A stretch of 64,000 nucleotides of DNA from Tateyamaria sp947503385 (GTDB lineage: Bacteria; Pseudomonadota; Alphaproteobacteria; Rhodobacterales; Rhodobacteraceae): positions 310,001 through 374,000 of the forward strand of contig NZ_JBNFZM010000002.1 of NCBI RefSeq assembly GCF_051195235.1, in the 5' to 3' direction. The stretch's first letter is position 1. Every line of letters starts with the position of its first letter. A program made the position numbers and the translations under genes. Under the pieces are notes generated by a model. The model searched no databases and was not told the DNA's origin. It saw only the letters and a list, made by a program, of their open reading frames with translations. Shown here in pieces: positions 15,289-24,114 of the stretch.

Positions 15289-16803
15289 ATGCTGGATCTG
15301 ACCTACGACACGCCCAAAGTGAAAACCATTGCCGGTGCCAAGCATGACTGGGAACTGGTCATCGGGATGGAAGTGCACGCACAGGTGTCGTCCAACGCCA
15401 AACTCTTTTCCGGTGCGTCGACTCAATTTGGGGCCGAACCCAACTCCAACGTCGCATTTGTGGACGCGGCCATGCCCGGCATGTTGCCTGTGATCAACGA
15501 ATATTGTGTGGAACAGGCCGTGCGCACAGGCCTTGGCCTCAAGGCCGAAATCAACCTGCGCAGTGCCTTTGACCGCAAGAACTACTTTTACCCCGACCTG
15601 CCGCAAGGCTACCAGATTTCGCAACTCTACCACCCCATCGTGGGCGAAGGCGAAGTGCTGGTCGAAATGGGCGACGGCACCGCGCGCCTTGTCCGGGTTG
15701 AGCGCATCCACATGGAACAGGACGCGGGCAAGTCGATCCACGACATGGACCCGAACATGTCCTTTGTCGATCTCAACCGCACAGGCGTCTGCCTGATGGA
15801 AATCGTGAGCCGCCCTGACATTCGCGGCCCCGAAGAGGCGGCGGCCTACCTGACCAAATTGCGCCAAATCCTGCGCTATCTGGGCACATGCGACGGCAAC
15901 ATGCAGAACGGCAGTATGCGCGCGGATGTGAACGTCTCCATTTGCCGCCCGGGAGATTACGAGAAGTATCAGGACACACAGGACTTTTCCCATCTTGGCA
16001 CGCGCTGCGAGATCAAGAACATGAACTCCATGCGCTTTATCCAACAGGCAATCGAGGTGGAGGCGCGCCGCCAGATCGCCATCGTCGAAGGGGGTGGCAA
16101 GGTCGATCAGGAAACCCGCCTGTTCGACCCGGACAAACAGGAAACCCGCTCCATGCGGTCCAAGGAAGAGGCGCATGATTACCGCTACTTCCCGGACCCC
16201 GACCTGTTGCCGCTTGAGATTGAACAAGCCTGGGTTGACGACATCGCGGCGCATTTGCCAGAACTGCCCGACGCCAAAAAATCCCGCTTTATCAATGAAT
16301 TTGGCCTGACAGACTATGACGCATCGGTGCTGACAGCCGAAGTGGCAAGTGCAGCCTATTTCGAAGATGTCGCCGCGGGTCGTGACGGAAAAACAGCGGC
16401 AAACTGGGTCATCAACGAACTCTTTGGAAGGCTGAAGCGCGACGACGACAAGGGCATCACCGCCTCACCCGTCTCGCCCGCCCAACTGGGCGGCATCATC
16501 GACCTGATCACCACGGGCGACATTTCCGGCAAGATCGCCAAGGACCTGTTCGAAATCATCTATACCGAGGGCGGCGACCCCGCCGCGGTGGTCGAGGCAC
16601 GCGGCATGAAACAGGTGACCGACACCGGCGCCATCGAAACGGCGGTGGACGAGGTCATCGCAGCCAACCCCGCACAGGTCGAAAAGGCCAAAGCAAATCC
16701 AAAACTCGCAGGCTGGTTTGTGGGTCAGGTGATGAAAGCGACGGGCGGCAAGGCCAATCCCAAGGCGGTGAACGAAATCGTGGCCGCGAAACTCGGCCTC
16801 TGA
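15289..16803 (+). CDS. gatB: Aspartyl/glutamyl-tRNA amidotransferase subunit B
   Basis: GatB is the kinase/tRNA-binding subunit of GatCAB, which converts Glu-tRNA(Gln) or Asp-tRNA(Asn) to the amidated forms. The 504-aa product from ATG 15289 begins MLDLTYDTPKVKTIAG and contains the family core WELVIGMEVHAQV, KNYFYPDLPQGYQISQ, MEQDAGKSIHD, RTGVCLMEIVS, GNMQNGSMRADVN and the C-terminal tail domain with WFVGQVMKATGGKANP. GAAAAAGGAC precedes the start. gatA/gatC are not adjacent. The longer open frame reads back into the neighbouring gene's antisense strand. Confidence 0.97.
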   Translation: MLDLTYDTPKVKTIAGAKHDWELVIGMEVHAQVSSNAKLFSGASTQFGAEPNSNVAFVDAAMPGMLPVINEYCVEQAVRTGLGLKAEINLRSAFDRKNYFYPDLPQGYQISQLYHPIVGEGEVLVEMGDGTARLVRVERIHMEQDAGKSIHDMDPNMSFVDLNRTGVCLMEIVSRPDIRGPEEAAAYLTKLRQILRYLGTCDGNMQNGSMRADVNVSICRPGDYEKYQDTQDFSHLGTRCEIKNMNSMRFIQQAIEVEARRQIAIVEGGGKVDQETRLFDPDKQETRSMRSKEEAHDYRYFPDPDLLPLEIEQAWVDDIAAHLPELPDAKKSRFINEFGLTDYDASVLTAEVASAAYFEDVAAGRDGKTAANWVINELFGRLKRDDDKGITASPVSPAQLGGIIDLITTGDISGKIAKDLFEIIYTEGGDPAAVVEARGMKQVTDTGAIETAVDEVIAANPAQVEKAKANPKLAGWFVGQVMKATGGKANPKAVNEIVAAKLGL

Positions 16804-16809
16804 ACGTAG

Positions 16810-16827
16810 GCCGGGCTTCAGCCCGGC
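16810..16827 (+). terminator. Stem-loop after gatB
   Basis: GCCGGGCT and AGCCCGGC form a perfect 8-bp stem with a 2-nt loop, seven bases after the gatB stop and just ahead of the convergent bolA stop. There is no T run, so termination by this hairpin alone is uncertain. Confidence 0.45.
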
Positions 16828-16833
16828 GCAGCC

Positions 16834-17088
16834 TTACGCATCCAGATCCAGCGCAAGTGCGTGGATGCGCGGCACGATATCGCCCAGTGCCTTGTGCACA
16901 GCGCGGTGGCGCGCCACGCGGCTCAGACCCGCCAGATCGGCGCTGCGCAGCATCACGTTGAAATGGCTCTCCCCCGCCGCAGGTGCGCCAGCATGTCCGG
17001 CATGGGACGCACTGTCATCCACGACCTCAATCTCGCGCACATCAAACCCGGCCCGCAGCCGCGCCTCAATCTCATCTCTTACAGACAT
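16834..17088 (-). CDS. bolA: BolA family protein
   Basis: The 84-aa product starts MSVRDEIEARLRAGFDVREIEVVDDS at ATG 17088, with AGGAGAAA just before it. The BolA fold is shown by the segment HAGHAGAPAAGESHFNVML (the conserved H and SHF) and the helix LSRVARHRAVHKAL followed by IHALALDL. BolA proteins partner monothiol glutaredoxins and bind iron-sulfur clusters or DNA. It is divergent from the J-domain gene and convergent with gatB. The 301-aa longer frame is spurious. Confidence 0.92.
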   Translation of the reverse strand: MSVRDEIEARLRAGFDVREIEVVDDSASHAGHAGAPAAGESHFNVMLRSADLAGLSRVARHRAVHKALGDIVPRIHALALDLDA

Positions 17089-17163
17089 TTTTTTCTCCTG
17101 CCCTCTTCCCTCTGCCAACCCATAGCCTAAACTGCCGTCCTCGAGTCGAAAAGGAGACATCCC

Positions 17164-17790
17164 ATGCCCAAGCCCGATCCGTTCGGTTTCGATATGTCCG
17201 TCTCCTCGGCCAAGAAGAAAAATCCCCGTGGCCGGCGCGGAATGTCCGGCGCGTCCGAGACATCGACCCGCGTGTGCGACCATGACGGCTGCGAAGAAGC
17301 AGGCAAATTCCGCGCGCCCAAAGCGCCCGACGTTCTGGATGATTTCTATTGGTTCTGCCAACAGCATGTGCGCGAGTACAACACCAAGTGGAACTTCTTT
17401 GACGGCACGACCGAGGCCGAGATCAACGCGCAGCAATCCAAGGACAAAGTGTGGGAACGTCAGACAAAGCCCATGGGCGATCCCGAGGCGCGCGCATGGG
17501 CCCGCCTGGGCATCGAGGACCCGCATCAGGTGCTGGGCAAGAACGCCACACAAAACCCCGGACGTGGTGGTAATGCAGCCGCCCGCCGCCTGCCCCCCAC
17601 CGAAAAGCGGGCCATCGAGATTCTGGAGGCCAAGCCCGACGACACCAAGGCCGATGTGCGCAAGGCCTACAAGAAGCTGATCAAGGTCCTGCACCCCGAC
17701 ATGAACGGCGGCGACCGGTCTCAGGAAGAACAGCTGCAAGAGGTGGTCTGGGCCTGGGACCAGATCAAGGACAGCCGGAACTTCAAGTGA
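17164..17790 (+). CDS. J-domain protein (DnaJ-like co-chaperone), 208 aa
   Basis: The C-terminal J domain (about residues 140-205) contains RAIEILEAKPDDTKADVRKA, KKLIKVLHPDMNGG with the HPD motif that stimulates DnaK ATPase, and a final helix. The N-terminal part holds CDHDGCEEAGKFRAP and FCQQHVREYN, a Cys/His set that may bind metal. AAAAGGAGAC lies upstream of ATG 17164. It sits next to bolA and cobS, a placement seen in this bacterial group. Confidence 0.93.
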   Translation: MPKPDPFGFDMSVSSAKKKNPRGRRGMSGASETSTRVCDHDGCEEAGKFRAPKAPDVLDDFYWFCQQHVREYNTKWNFFDGTTEAEINAQQSKDKVWERQTKPMGDPEARAWARLGIEDPHQVLGKNATQNPGRGGNAAARRLPPTEKRAIEILEAKPDDTKADVRKAYKKLIKVLHPDMNGGDRSQEEQLQEVVWAWDQIKDSRNFK

Positions 17791-18258
17791 TCACAGTGGT
17801 TTGAACGGGTGCAGCGGGAGGCCGCGCACCCGCCGCATCGCCATATGAACCCCCGCCAGCGACAGGCCCCACGTCCCCGCAACAAACGGACTGGTGCCGA
17901 TGCCGTCCGTCACCGCCAAAACGCCAAGCGGGACCGCACCGGACAGCGCGCGCCAACCACCGGACGGCTCAAAAATCGCGACCAGTAAAAGCGTCGCAAT
18001 GACCGCACCCACCGCGGTCACAACCGGGGCCGCAACGATGGCGGCCAATGCACCCAGCCGCCCACGACGGCCAAAACCGTCAGCCAGCGCCGCACCCGCC
18101 ACCGCAGCCCCAACAAAAGCCACCGCATGAAACAACGGCCCGTCCGGCAGAAACCGTGCCAGGCTGCCGCCAGCCACGGTCATGGCCACCGCCACTGCCA
18201 ATCCCGCCGCGCCAGTCGCGGCGCCACATTTCACCCGTATTCTCTCTGCCTGTTCCAT
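17791..18258 (-). CDS. Integral membrane protein of unknown function, about 155 aa
   Basis: From the ATG at 18258 (MEQAERIRVKCG) the product has four or five hydrophobic helices rich in Ala/Gly/Val (for example AGLAVAVAMTVAGGSLA, AVAFVGAAVAGAALA, VTAVGAVIATLLLVAIF, GVLAVTDGIG). No family was recognised. Its stop directly abuts the convergent J-domain stop. It diverges from cobS, with about 195 bases between the starts. Confidence 0.65.
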   Translation of the reverse strand: MEQAERIRVKCGAATGAAGLAVAVAMTVAGGSLARFLPDGPLFHAVAFVGAAVAGAALADGFGRRGRLGALAAIVAAPVVTAVGAVIATLLLVAIFEPSGGWRALSGAVPLGVLAVTDGIGTSPFVAGTWGLSLAGVHMAMRRVRGLPLHPFKPL

Positions 18259-18452
18259 TGCGTGCCTCACCCGTTTTCGACACCGCCAAGACTGCATGGC
18301 AAATCCCCAGAGCTTGTGCAGAGCTTGCGGCGCAATCGCGCAGAAAGTGGCGATTGCCGCCCCCCCTTCCCCTTGCCCTTTCCCGCGTTATGTTGCACCA
18401 CGATCAGCGCGCCCATTCGGGGCGCGTTTTCTATGTTAAAAGGGCATCAGGC

Positions 18453-19439
18453 ATGGCGGACGGGGCAATGGACATCAACGCGAAACCCACCGAGGAAATC
18501 TCGGTCCGCGAGGTTTTCGGCATCGACACGGACATGGTTGTCAAAGGTTTTGCCGACGCGTCCGACCGCGTGCCCGCGCTGGACAGCACCTACAAGTTTG
18601 ATCCCGACACGACATTGGCGATCCTTGCCGGGTTCTCGCACAACCGCCGTGTGATGATCCAAGGCTATCACGGGACGGGCAAGTCGACACACATCGAACA
18701 GGTCGCCGCCCGGCTGAACTGGCCTGCGGTCCGCGTGAACCTCGACAGCCACATCTCCCGGATCGATCTCATCGGCAAGGATGCGATCAAGTTGAAAGAC
18801 GGCAAGCAAGTCACTGATTTCCAAGAGGGTATCCTGCCTTGGGCCCTGCGCAACCCCACTGCGATCGTATTCGACGAATACGACGCGGGCCGCGCAGACG
18901 TGATGTTCGTAATCCAGCGCGTGCTGGAGGTGGACGGCAAGCTGACGCTGCTTGACCAGAACCAAGTGATCGAGCCGCACCCCTATTTCCGCATCTTTGC
19001 GACCGCCAACACGGTGGGCCTGGGCGACACCACCGGCCTCTACCACGGCACGCAACAGATCAACCAAGGCCAGATGGACCGCTGGAGCCTTGTGGCGACG
19101 CTGAACTATCTCAGCATTGACGCGGAGACAGCGATCGTGCTGGCCAAGAACCCGCATTACAACACCGAAGCGGGCCGCAAAACGATCAAGCAGATGGTGA
19201 CCGTCGCCGACCTGACCCGGACGGCTTTCATGAACGGTGATCTGTCGACCGTGATGTCGCCACGGACGGTGATCGCGTGGGCGCAAAACGCTGAAATTTT
19301 CCGCAATGTCGGTTACGCGTTCCGCCTGTCGTTCTTGAACAAATGCGACGAGCTGGAGCGCCAGACGGTGGCCGAGTTCTACCAGCGCCTGTTTGATGAG
19401 GAACTGCCGGAGAGCGCGGCCAGTGTGAGCTTGGGGTGA
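18453..19439 (+). CDS. cobS: Cobaltochelatase subunit CobS
   Basis: CobS is the AAA+ ATPase of the aerobic CobNST cobaltochelatase, which inserts cobalt into hydrogenobyrinic acid a,c-diamide. The 328-aa product from ATG 18453 matches family length. Walker A is GYHGTGKST (Lys77), Walker B is AIVFDEYDAG, and sensor-type ATANTVGLGDTTG follows. The longer frame upstream is spurious. Its TGA overlaps the next gene's GTG start, and cobT follows one gene later, so CobS, the inserted protein and CobT are translated as a coupled set. CobN is not in the window. Confidence 0.96.
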   Translation: MADGAMDINAKPTEEISVREVFGIDTDMVVKGFADASDRVPALDSTYKFDPDTTLAILAGFSHNRRVMIQGYHGTGKSTHIEQVAARLNWPAVRVNLDSHISRIDLIGKDAIKLKDGKQVTDFQEGILPWALRNPTAIVFDEYDAGRADVMFVIQRVLEVDGKLTLLDQNQVIEPHPYFRIFATANTVGLGDTTGLYHGTQQINQGQMDRWSLVATLNYLSIDAETAIVLAKNPHYNTEAGRKTIKQMVTVADLTRTAFMNGDLSTVMSPRTVIAWAQNAEIFRNVGYAFRLSFLNKCDELERQTVAEFYQRLFDEELPESAASVSLG

Positions 19440-19930
19440 AGCTGAGCGCTTACATCGCTGCCGCTTTCATCGCATTTGGCGCACAGAATGCACTTGGTGC
19501 GCCAATGGAGCCGTTGACACGGCCAACCGCCAATGAACCAGATAGCCAGTTCGCCTTCTATGCGAGGTGCGCTGGCCTCGAACGCATATCGCGGCGAAGC
19601 AACGAACCGAGTTTTGCAGGCGTCTTGGGACTACCGCCCTCCGATGCTTTTTTTGCCGCATCAAAGAATGGTTACTTTTCTCGACGCGCGCATCACCATG
19701 CATTCGCAGACGCCGGATATGACTGGGACAAGTTGTGGGACGAGGCGCACGACAATGGCGGACTTCTGCCCCTATGGGTTCTTGCGCTGACGCTTGGCAT
19801 AGATGAAGTGCAAAAAAGAAATGAAGGTCTCTATCGCCAGAGGCTGATACGCGCCAAGGCTGGAAATACTGAAGACAAGGCGTTTCTATTGGCAGATGCA
19901 TCAACGTGTGTTGAGGTTGTGAACGAATGA
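19436..19930 (+). CDS. Secreted protein of unknown function inserted between cobS and cobT, 164 aa
   Basis: The gene uses a GTG start at 19436 that overlaps the cobS stop (GTGA), and its own stop overlaps the cobT start (ATGA). The product begins MKLSAYIAAAFIAFGAQNALGA, a signal peptide with cleavage after LGA, so it is exported, unlike cytoplasmic CobS and CobT. The mature part has Cys residues in FYARCAGLERIS and DASTCVEVV and a Trp-rich centre (DWDKLWDEAH). Base composition is visibly less GC-rich than the flanking genes. I do not recognise a family. It may be a late insertion that kept both overlaps. Confidence 0.75.
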   Translation: MKLSAYIAAAFIAFGAQNALGAPMEPLTRPTANEPDSQFAFYARCAGLERISRRSNEPSFAGVLGLPPSDAFFAASKNGYFSRRAHHHAFADAGYDWDKLWDEAHDNGGLLPLWVLALTLGIDEVQKRNEGLYRQRLIRAKAGNTEDKAFLLADASTCVEVVNE

Positions 19931-21804
19931 CCAAACCAAACGACAACCCCGCTGATCCGTTCAAAAAGGCGCTGGCCGAGGCCACCAAGGTCATGGCCAA
20001 TGATCCCGAGCTGAACGTGTCCTACTCTGTCGACCCGGCGGGCCTGTCAGGGGACGCGATGCGTCTGCCGCAGGTGTCGCGCCGCATGACCCGCGAAGAG
20101 GTGCTGCTGGCGCGTGGCACGGCGGACGCGCTGGCGCTGAACCGCCGCTATCACAATGGCCAGACCCACGCCCGCTATGCCCCGCAAGGTGATATGGCGC
20201 GGGACCTCTACGAAGCGATGGAGACCGCACGCTGCGAAGCGATGGGCGCGCGCGACATGCCGGGCACCGCCGGAAACATCGACGCCAAGATCAACCATGA
20301 CGCCCAGCGGCGCGGCTATGACCAGTGCAAGCAGGCCAGCGACGTGCCGCTTTCGGCGGCTGCGGGTTACCTCGTGCGCCACTTGGCCACGGGCCGCGAT
20401 CTGCCATCCGGTGCGCAGAACGCCATGGAGCTGTGGCGGGGGTTCATTGAGGATCAGGCGGGCGGCACGCTCGAAAACATGGACGAGATCCTCGACGACC
20501 AGGCGGCATTTGCCCGCTTTGCCCGTCAGATCATCACCGATCTCGGCTATGGCGATCAACTGGGCGACGACCCCGACCAGATTGACGAAGATCAGGAAGA
20601 CAGCGCCGAGGAAGGTGCCGAAGAGGAACAGGAACCCGACAGCACCGGCCAGGACGATCAGGACGAGGAAAACGCCGAAGGCACGCCCGAATCCTCGCAG
20701 GATGAACAGCAGGACGCGAGCCAGGCGCAGGTGTCCATGGACGACATGGCCGACCAAGAGTTGGGCGAAGAGGCCGACATGCCCGAGGGCGAGGCCCCGC
20801 TGGAGCCGCCTGCTCCACAGCCTGTGTCCGAGGCCGATCCCGATTACCGCGTCTACCTCGACACTCACGACGAAGAAATTGCTGCCGAAGACCTTGCCGA
20901 GCCGGTGGAATTGGAGCGGCTGCGCGCCTATCTCGACCAGCAACTTGAACCGCTCAAAGGGGCCGTGAGCCGTCTGGCCAACAAGTTACAGCGCCGCTTG
21001 CAGGCGCAGCAGAACCGGTCGTGGGAGTTTGACCGCGAAGAAGGGATGCTGGACGCGGGCCGTTTGGCGCGTGTGGTGGCCAACCCAACCACGCCCCTGT
21101 CCTTTAAGGTCGAGAAGGACACTGAATTCCGGGACACCTGCGTGACGCTGCTGCTGGACAATTCAGGCTCCATGCGGGGGCGACCGATTTCGATTGCGGC
21201 GATCTGCGCCGATGTGCTGGCCCGTACTCTGGAGCGCTGTAACGTCAAGGTCGAAATCCTTGGCTTTACCACCCGCGCGTGGAAAGGCGGTCTCGCCCGC
21301 GAGGCGTGGCTGAACGAGGGACGCCCGACACAGCCCGGCCGCCTGAATGATCTGCGCCACATCATCTACAAATCCGCAGACGCCCCGTGGCGGCGGACGC
21401 GGCCCAATCTGGGGTTGATGATGAAGGAAGGGCTGCTCAAGGAAAACATCGACGGCGAGGCGCTGGAATGGGCGCACCGGCGCATGATGGCACGGCCTGA
21501 GGCGCGCAAAATCCTGATGGTGATTTCCGATGGCGCGCCTGTGGACGATTCAACTTTGTCCGTTAACCCTGCGAATTACCTTGAAAAACACCTGCGCGAC
21601 GTGATCGCGATGGTCGAACGCAAGCGCGCGGTGGAATTGCTGGCTATCGGGATCGGCCACGACGTTACCCGCTACTATGATCGCGCGGTGACCATCACGG
21701 ATGTCGAACAGCTTGCCGGTGCAATGACAGAGCAACTTGCAGCACTCTTTGATAGCGACCCCCGCGCACGTGCGCGCATCATGGGAATGAAGCGCGCCAG
21801 CTGA
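19927..21804 (+). CDS. cobT: Cobaltochelatase subunit CobT
   Basis: CobT forms the CobST chaperone-like complex that drives cobalt insertion by CobN. The 625-aa protein has the expected layout: an N-terminal domain, a long acidic Asp/Glu-rich linker at about residues 217-300, and a C-terminal von Willebrand A domain with the MIDAS motif LLLDNSGSMRG (Asp411) and later VISDGAPVDD. The start overlaps the stop of the inserted gene. An intrinsic-terminator-like element follows two bases after the stop. Confidence 0.96.
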   Translation: MTKPNDNPADPFKKALAEATKVMANDPELNVSYSVDPAGLSGDAMRLPQVSRRMTREEVLLARGTADALALNRRYHNGQTHARYAPQGDMARDLYEAMETARCEAMGARDMPGTAGNIDAKINHDAQRRGYDQCKQASDVPLSAAAGYLVRHLATGRDLPSGAQNAMELWRGFIEDQAGGTLENMDEILDDQAAFARFARQIITDLGYGDQLGDDPDQIDEDQEDSAEEGAEEEQEPDSTGQDDQDEENAEGTPESSQDEQQDASQAQVSMDDMADQELGEEADMPEGEAPLEPPAPQPVSEADPDYRVYLDTHDEEIAAEDLAEPVELERLRAYLDQQLEPLKGAVSRLANKLQRRLQAQQNRSWEFDREEGMLDAGRLARVVANPTTPLSFKVEKDTEFRDTCVTLLLDNSGSMRGRPISIAAICADVLARTLERCNVKVEILGFTTRAWKGGLAREAWLNEGRPTQPGRLNDLRHIIYKSADAPWRRTRPNLGLMMKEGLLKENIDGEALEWAHRRMMARPEARKILMVISDGAPVDDSTLSVNPANYLEKHLRDVIAMVERKRAVELLAIGIGHDVTRYYDRAVTITDVEQLAGAMTEQLAALFDSDPRARARIMGMKRAS

Positions 21805-21805
21805 A

Positions 21806-21831
21806 CCCGGCCCTCCGGGGGGGATTTTTTT
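21806..21831 (+). terminator. Terminator after cobT
   Basis: CCCGG-CCCT-CCGGG followed by GGGA and seven Ts lies just after the cobT stop. The stem is short but GC-rich. It is also the first half of repeat copy B. Confidence 0.55.
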
Positions 21832-21846
21832 AGGACAGAGACAGGG
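21815..21846 (+). repeat. Dispersed intergenic element, copy B
   Basis: CCGGGGGGGA, a T run and then GGACAGAGACAGG match the core of copies at 2261-2286 (minus strand) and 50935-50963. Here the element spans the gap between cobT and the peptidase gene and ends eight bases before its ATG, so its AGGGGA tail may serve as the ribosome site. Confidence 0.6.
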
Positions 21847-21853
21847 GACCTGC

Positions 21854-23644
21854 ATGTTTCAGACGTTTGAGGTCACAGCGCGCCCGGAACAAGGGCCACC
21901 CCGGTTGGCCGCACTGCGCGCGGTATTTGAGACTGAGGGCCTTGATGGCTTTGTCGTGCCGCGCGCGGATGCGCATCAGGGCGAGTACGTGTCGGTCCGG
22001 GATGAGCGTTTGGCATGGCTGACCGGATTTACCGGGTCTGCGGGTTTCTGTGTGGCCTTGCGCGACAAAGCAGGCGTGTTCATCGACGGGCGGTACCGCA
22101 CGCAAGTCAAGGCGCAGGTGGCGGATATCTACACACCCGTGCCATGGCCCGAGACGTCCATGGGTGACTGGCTCAAGGATCAGCTTCCGGATGGGGGACG
22201 TGTAGGGTTTGACCCGTGGCTGCACACACTCGGACAGATTGAGGCGGCGGAAAAGGCGTTGGCAGGGACCGGCGTCGACCTTGTTGCATGTGACAACCTT
22301 GTGGACCGCTGCTGGCCGGATCAACCGGGCCCCGCTGCGGCACCGGCCAAGGTGCACCCGCTGGAATTCGCGGGCGAAAGCCATGACGACAAACGCGCGC
22401 GTCTGGGTGCCGCTCTGGCCGAGGCCGGTGCGGATGCAGCTGTCATCACCCTGCCCGATTCCATGTGCTGGCTTCTGAACATCCGCGGCGCTGACATTCC
22501 GCGCAACCCGGTGGTGCAGTGTTTTGCCATTCTGCATCGGTCGGGCGCTGTGGACCTGTTCATTGACCCCGCGAAACTGGACGACGTGCGGACACATCTG
22601 GGATCATCCGTATCGTGCCACAGCCCGGCTGTCTTCCTTGACGCCGTTCAGGCGCTGGAGGGTGTGATCCGCCTCGACAAGACCAGCGTGCCTGTGATTG
22701 TGGCCGATGCTGTTGGCGAGCGGGTGCAATGGGGTGACGATCCCTGTGCGCTGCCCAAAGCGTGCAAGAACGCGGCAGAGATTGCCGGGTCGGCGCAGGC
22801 GCATCTGCGCGACGCTGCGGCGGTGGTGGAGTTGCTGGCCTGGCTGGATGCACAGGCACCGGGGTCCGTGCGCGAGACGCAAGTGGTGCAACGGCTGGAA
22901 CAGGCGCGGCGTCGTGACAACGCCTTGCAGGATATCAGTTTCGAGACGATCTCGGGCACTGGTCCCAATGGCGCCATCATGCATTACCGCGTGACCGAAG
23001 AGACGGACAGCACATTGCAGGATGGGCACCTTCTGGTGCTGGACAGTGGCGGACAGTACCTTGACGGGACCACCGATATCACCCGCACCATCGCCATCGG
23101 TTTGCCCCCCGAAGACGCGCGTATCGCCTTTACCCGGGTGCTGGCCGGTATGATCGGCATGTCGCGTCTGCGGTGGCCCAAGGGGCTTGCCGGGCGCGAC
23201 ATCGAGGCCATTGGCCGTGCCCCGCTCTGGTACGCGCACCAAGATTTTGACCACGGTTTGGGCCACGGGGTCGGGGCATATCTGTCGGTGCATGAGGGTC
23301 CGCAACGGTTGAGCCGCATCAGCACGGTGCCGTTGGAGCCGGGCATGATCCTGTCGAATGAGCCGGGGTATTACCGCGAGGGTGCGTTTGGCATTCGGAT
23401 TGAAAACCTTGTGGTGGCAGAGATCGCCGAAGCACCTGAGGGCGGCGACGCACATCGCGAGATGCTGTGCTGGCGCACGCTGACCTTTGCGCCCGTGGAC
23501 CGCCGCCTGATTGTAGCGGCTCTGCTGGATAGGCCCACGCGCGATTGGCTAAACGCCTATCATGCCGAGACGTTGGAAAAGATCGGGCCGCGGGTGTCGG
23601 ATGAGGCGCGCACATGGCTTGCTGCGGCCTGCGCGCCCATTTGA
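21854..23644 (+). CDS. Aminopeptidase P family protein (M24B, XPNPEP1-like)
   Basis: This metallopeptidase removes N-terminal residues preceding proline. The 596-aa length and three-part layout (two creatinase-like N-terminal domains, then the pita-bread catalytic domain from about residue 320) match the long cytosolic form. Metal ligands are visible in LVLDSGGQYLDGTTDITRT (two Asp), HGLGHGVGAYLSVHEGP (His) and ILSNEPGYYREGAFGIRIEN (Glu). The C-terminal LTFAPVDRRLI and DWLNAYH are typical. It follows a terminator element and stands as a single gene. Confidence 0.93.
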   Translation: MFQTFEVTARPEQGPPRLAALRAVFETEGLDGFVVPRADAHQGEYVSVRDERLAWLTGFTGSAGFCVALRDKAGVFIDGRYRTQVKAQVADIYTPVPWPETSMGDWLKDQLPDGGRVGFDPWLHTLGQIEAAEKALAGTGVDLVACDNLVDRCWPDQPGPAAAPAKVHPLEFAGESHDDKRARLGAALAEAGADAAVITLPDSMCWLLNIRGADIPRNPVVQCFAILHRSGAVDLFIDPAKLDDVRTHLGSSVSCHSPAVFLDAVQALEGVIRLDKTSVPVIVADAVGERVQWGDDPCALPKACKNAAEIAGSAQAHLRDAAAVVELLAWLDAQAPGSVRETQVVQRLEQARRRDNALQDISFETISGTGPNGAIMHYRVTEETDSTLQDGHLLVLDSGGQYLDGTTDITRTIAIGLPPEDARIAFTRVLAGMIGMSRLRWPKGLAGRDIEAIGRAPLWYAHQDFDHGLGHGVGAYLSVHEGPQRLSRISTVPLEPGMILSNEPGYYREGAFGIRIENLVVAEIAEAPEGGDAHREMLCWRTLTFAPVDRRLIVAALLDRPTRDWLNAYHAETLEKIGPRVSDEARTWLAAACAPI

Positions 23645-23769
23645 TCCCTTTGCCAAAGTGACGCCACGCCCGCCGGACCATTCGCATGGGTTTGAGGTTC
23701 CGCCGCAGGCACACTGATGTTACAGATGCGCTTCATTATCCGCGCAGCACTTGGAAAGGAGCCCATGCC

Positions 23770-24114
23770 ATGGCCGACCACATCACGATCCGGACCGCAC
23801 CCGGCACCTGGACTGTTCGCGCGGGTGGCGCCGTTTTGGGCGAAAGCACAGCCGCGCTGGAGTTGAGCGAAGGCAGCTATGCGCCTGTGATCTATTTTCC
23901 GCGCGACGATATAGCCATGGCGTTCCTCGACCGGACAGACAAATCCACGCATTGCCCGCACAAAGGCGATGCCAGCTACTATTCCGTGGTGACGAAGTCG
24001 GCGACGCTTGCCGACGCGGTCTGGTCCTATGAAGCGCCGAAAGAGGACGTGGCACGGATCAAGGACCACCTCGCCTTTTACACCGGCGACGGCATTACGG
24101 TCGAAAAAATCTAG
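23770..24114 (+). CDS. DUF427 domain protein, 114 aa
   Basis: The start at 23770 (MADHITIRTAPGTWTVRAGG) has AAAGGAG about eight bases upstream; the longer frame adds an Arg-rich stretch. The domain is recognisable by APVIYFPRDDIAMAFLDRTDKSTHCPHKGDA and the closing AVWSYEAPKEDVARIKDHLAFY. DUF427 is a small beta-rich domain of unknown function. Its TAG stop interlocks with the murD stop in CTAG, so the two are convergent. Confidence 0.9.
   Translation: MADHITIRTAPGTWTVRAGGAVLGESTAALELSEGSYAPVIYFPRDDIAMAFLDRTDKSTHCPHKGDASYYSVVTKSATLADAVWSYEAPKEDVARIKDHLAFYTGDGITVEKI

Noticed and set aside
16834..17739. 301-codon minus frame including BolA
   Set aside because: The upstream part is antisense to the J-domain gene; BolA has its own start and ribosome site at 17088.
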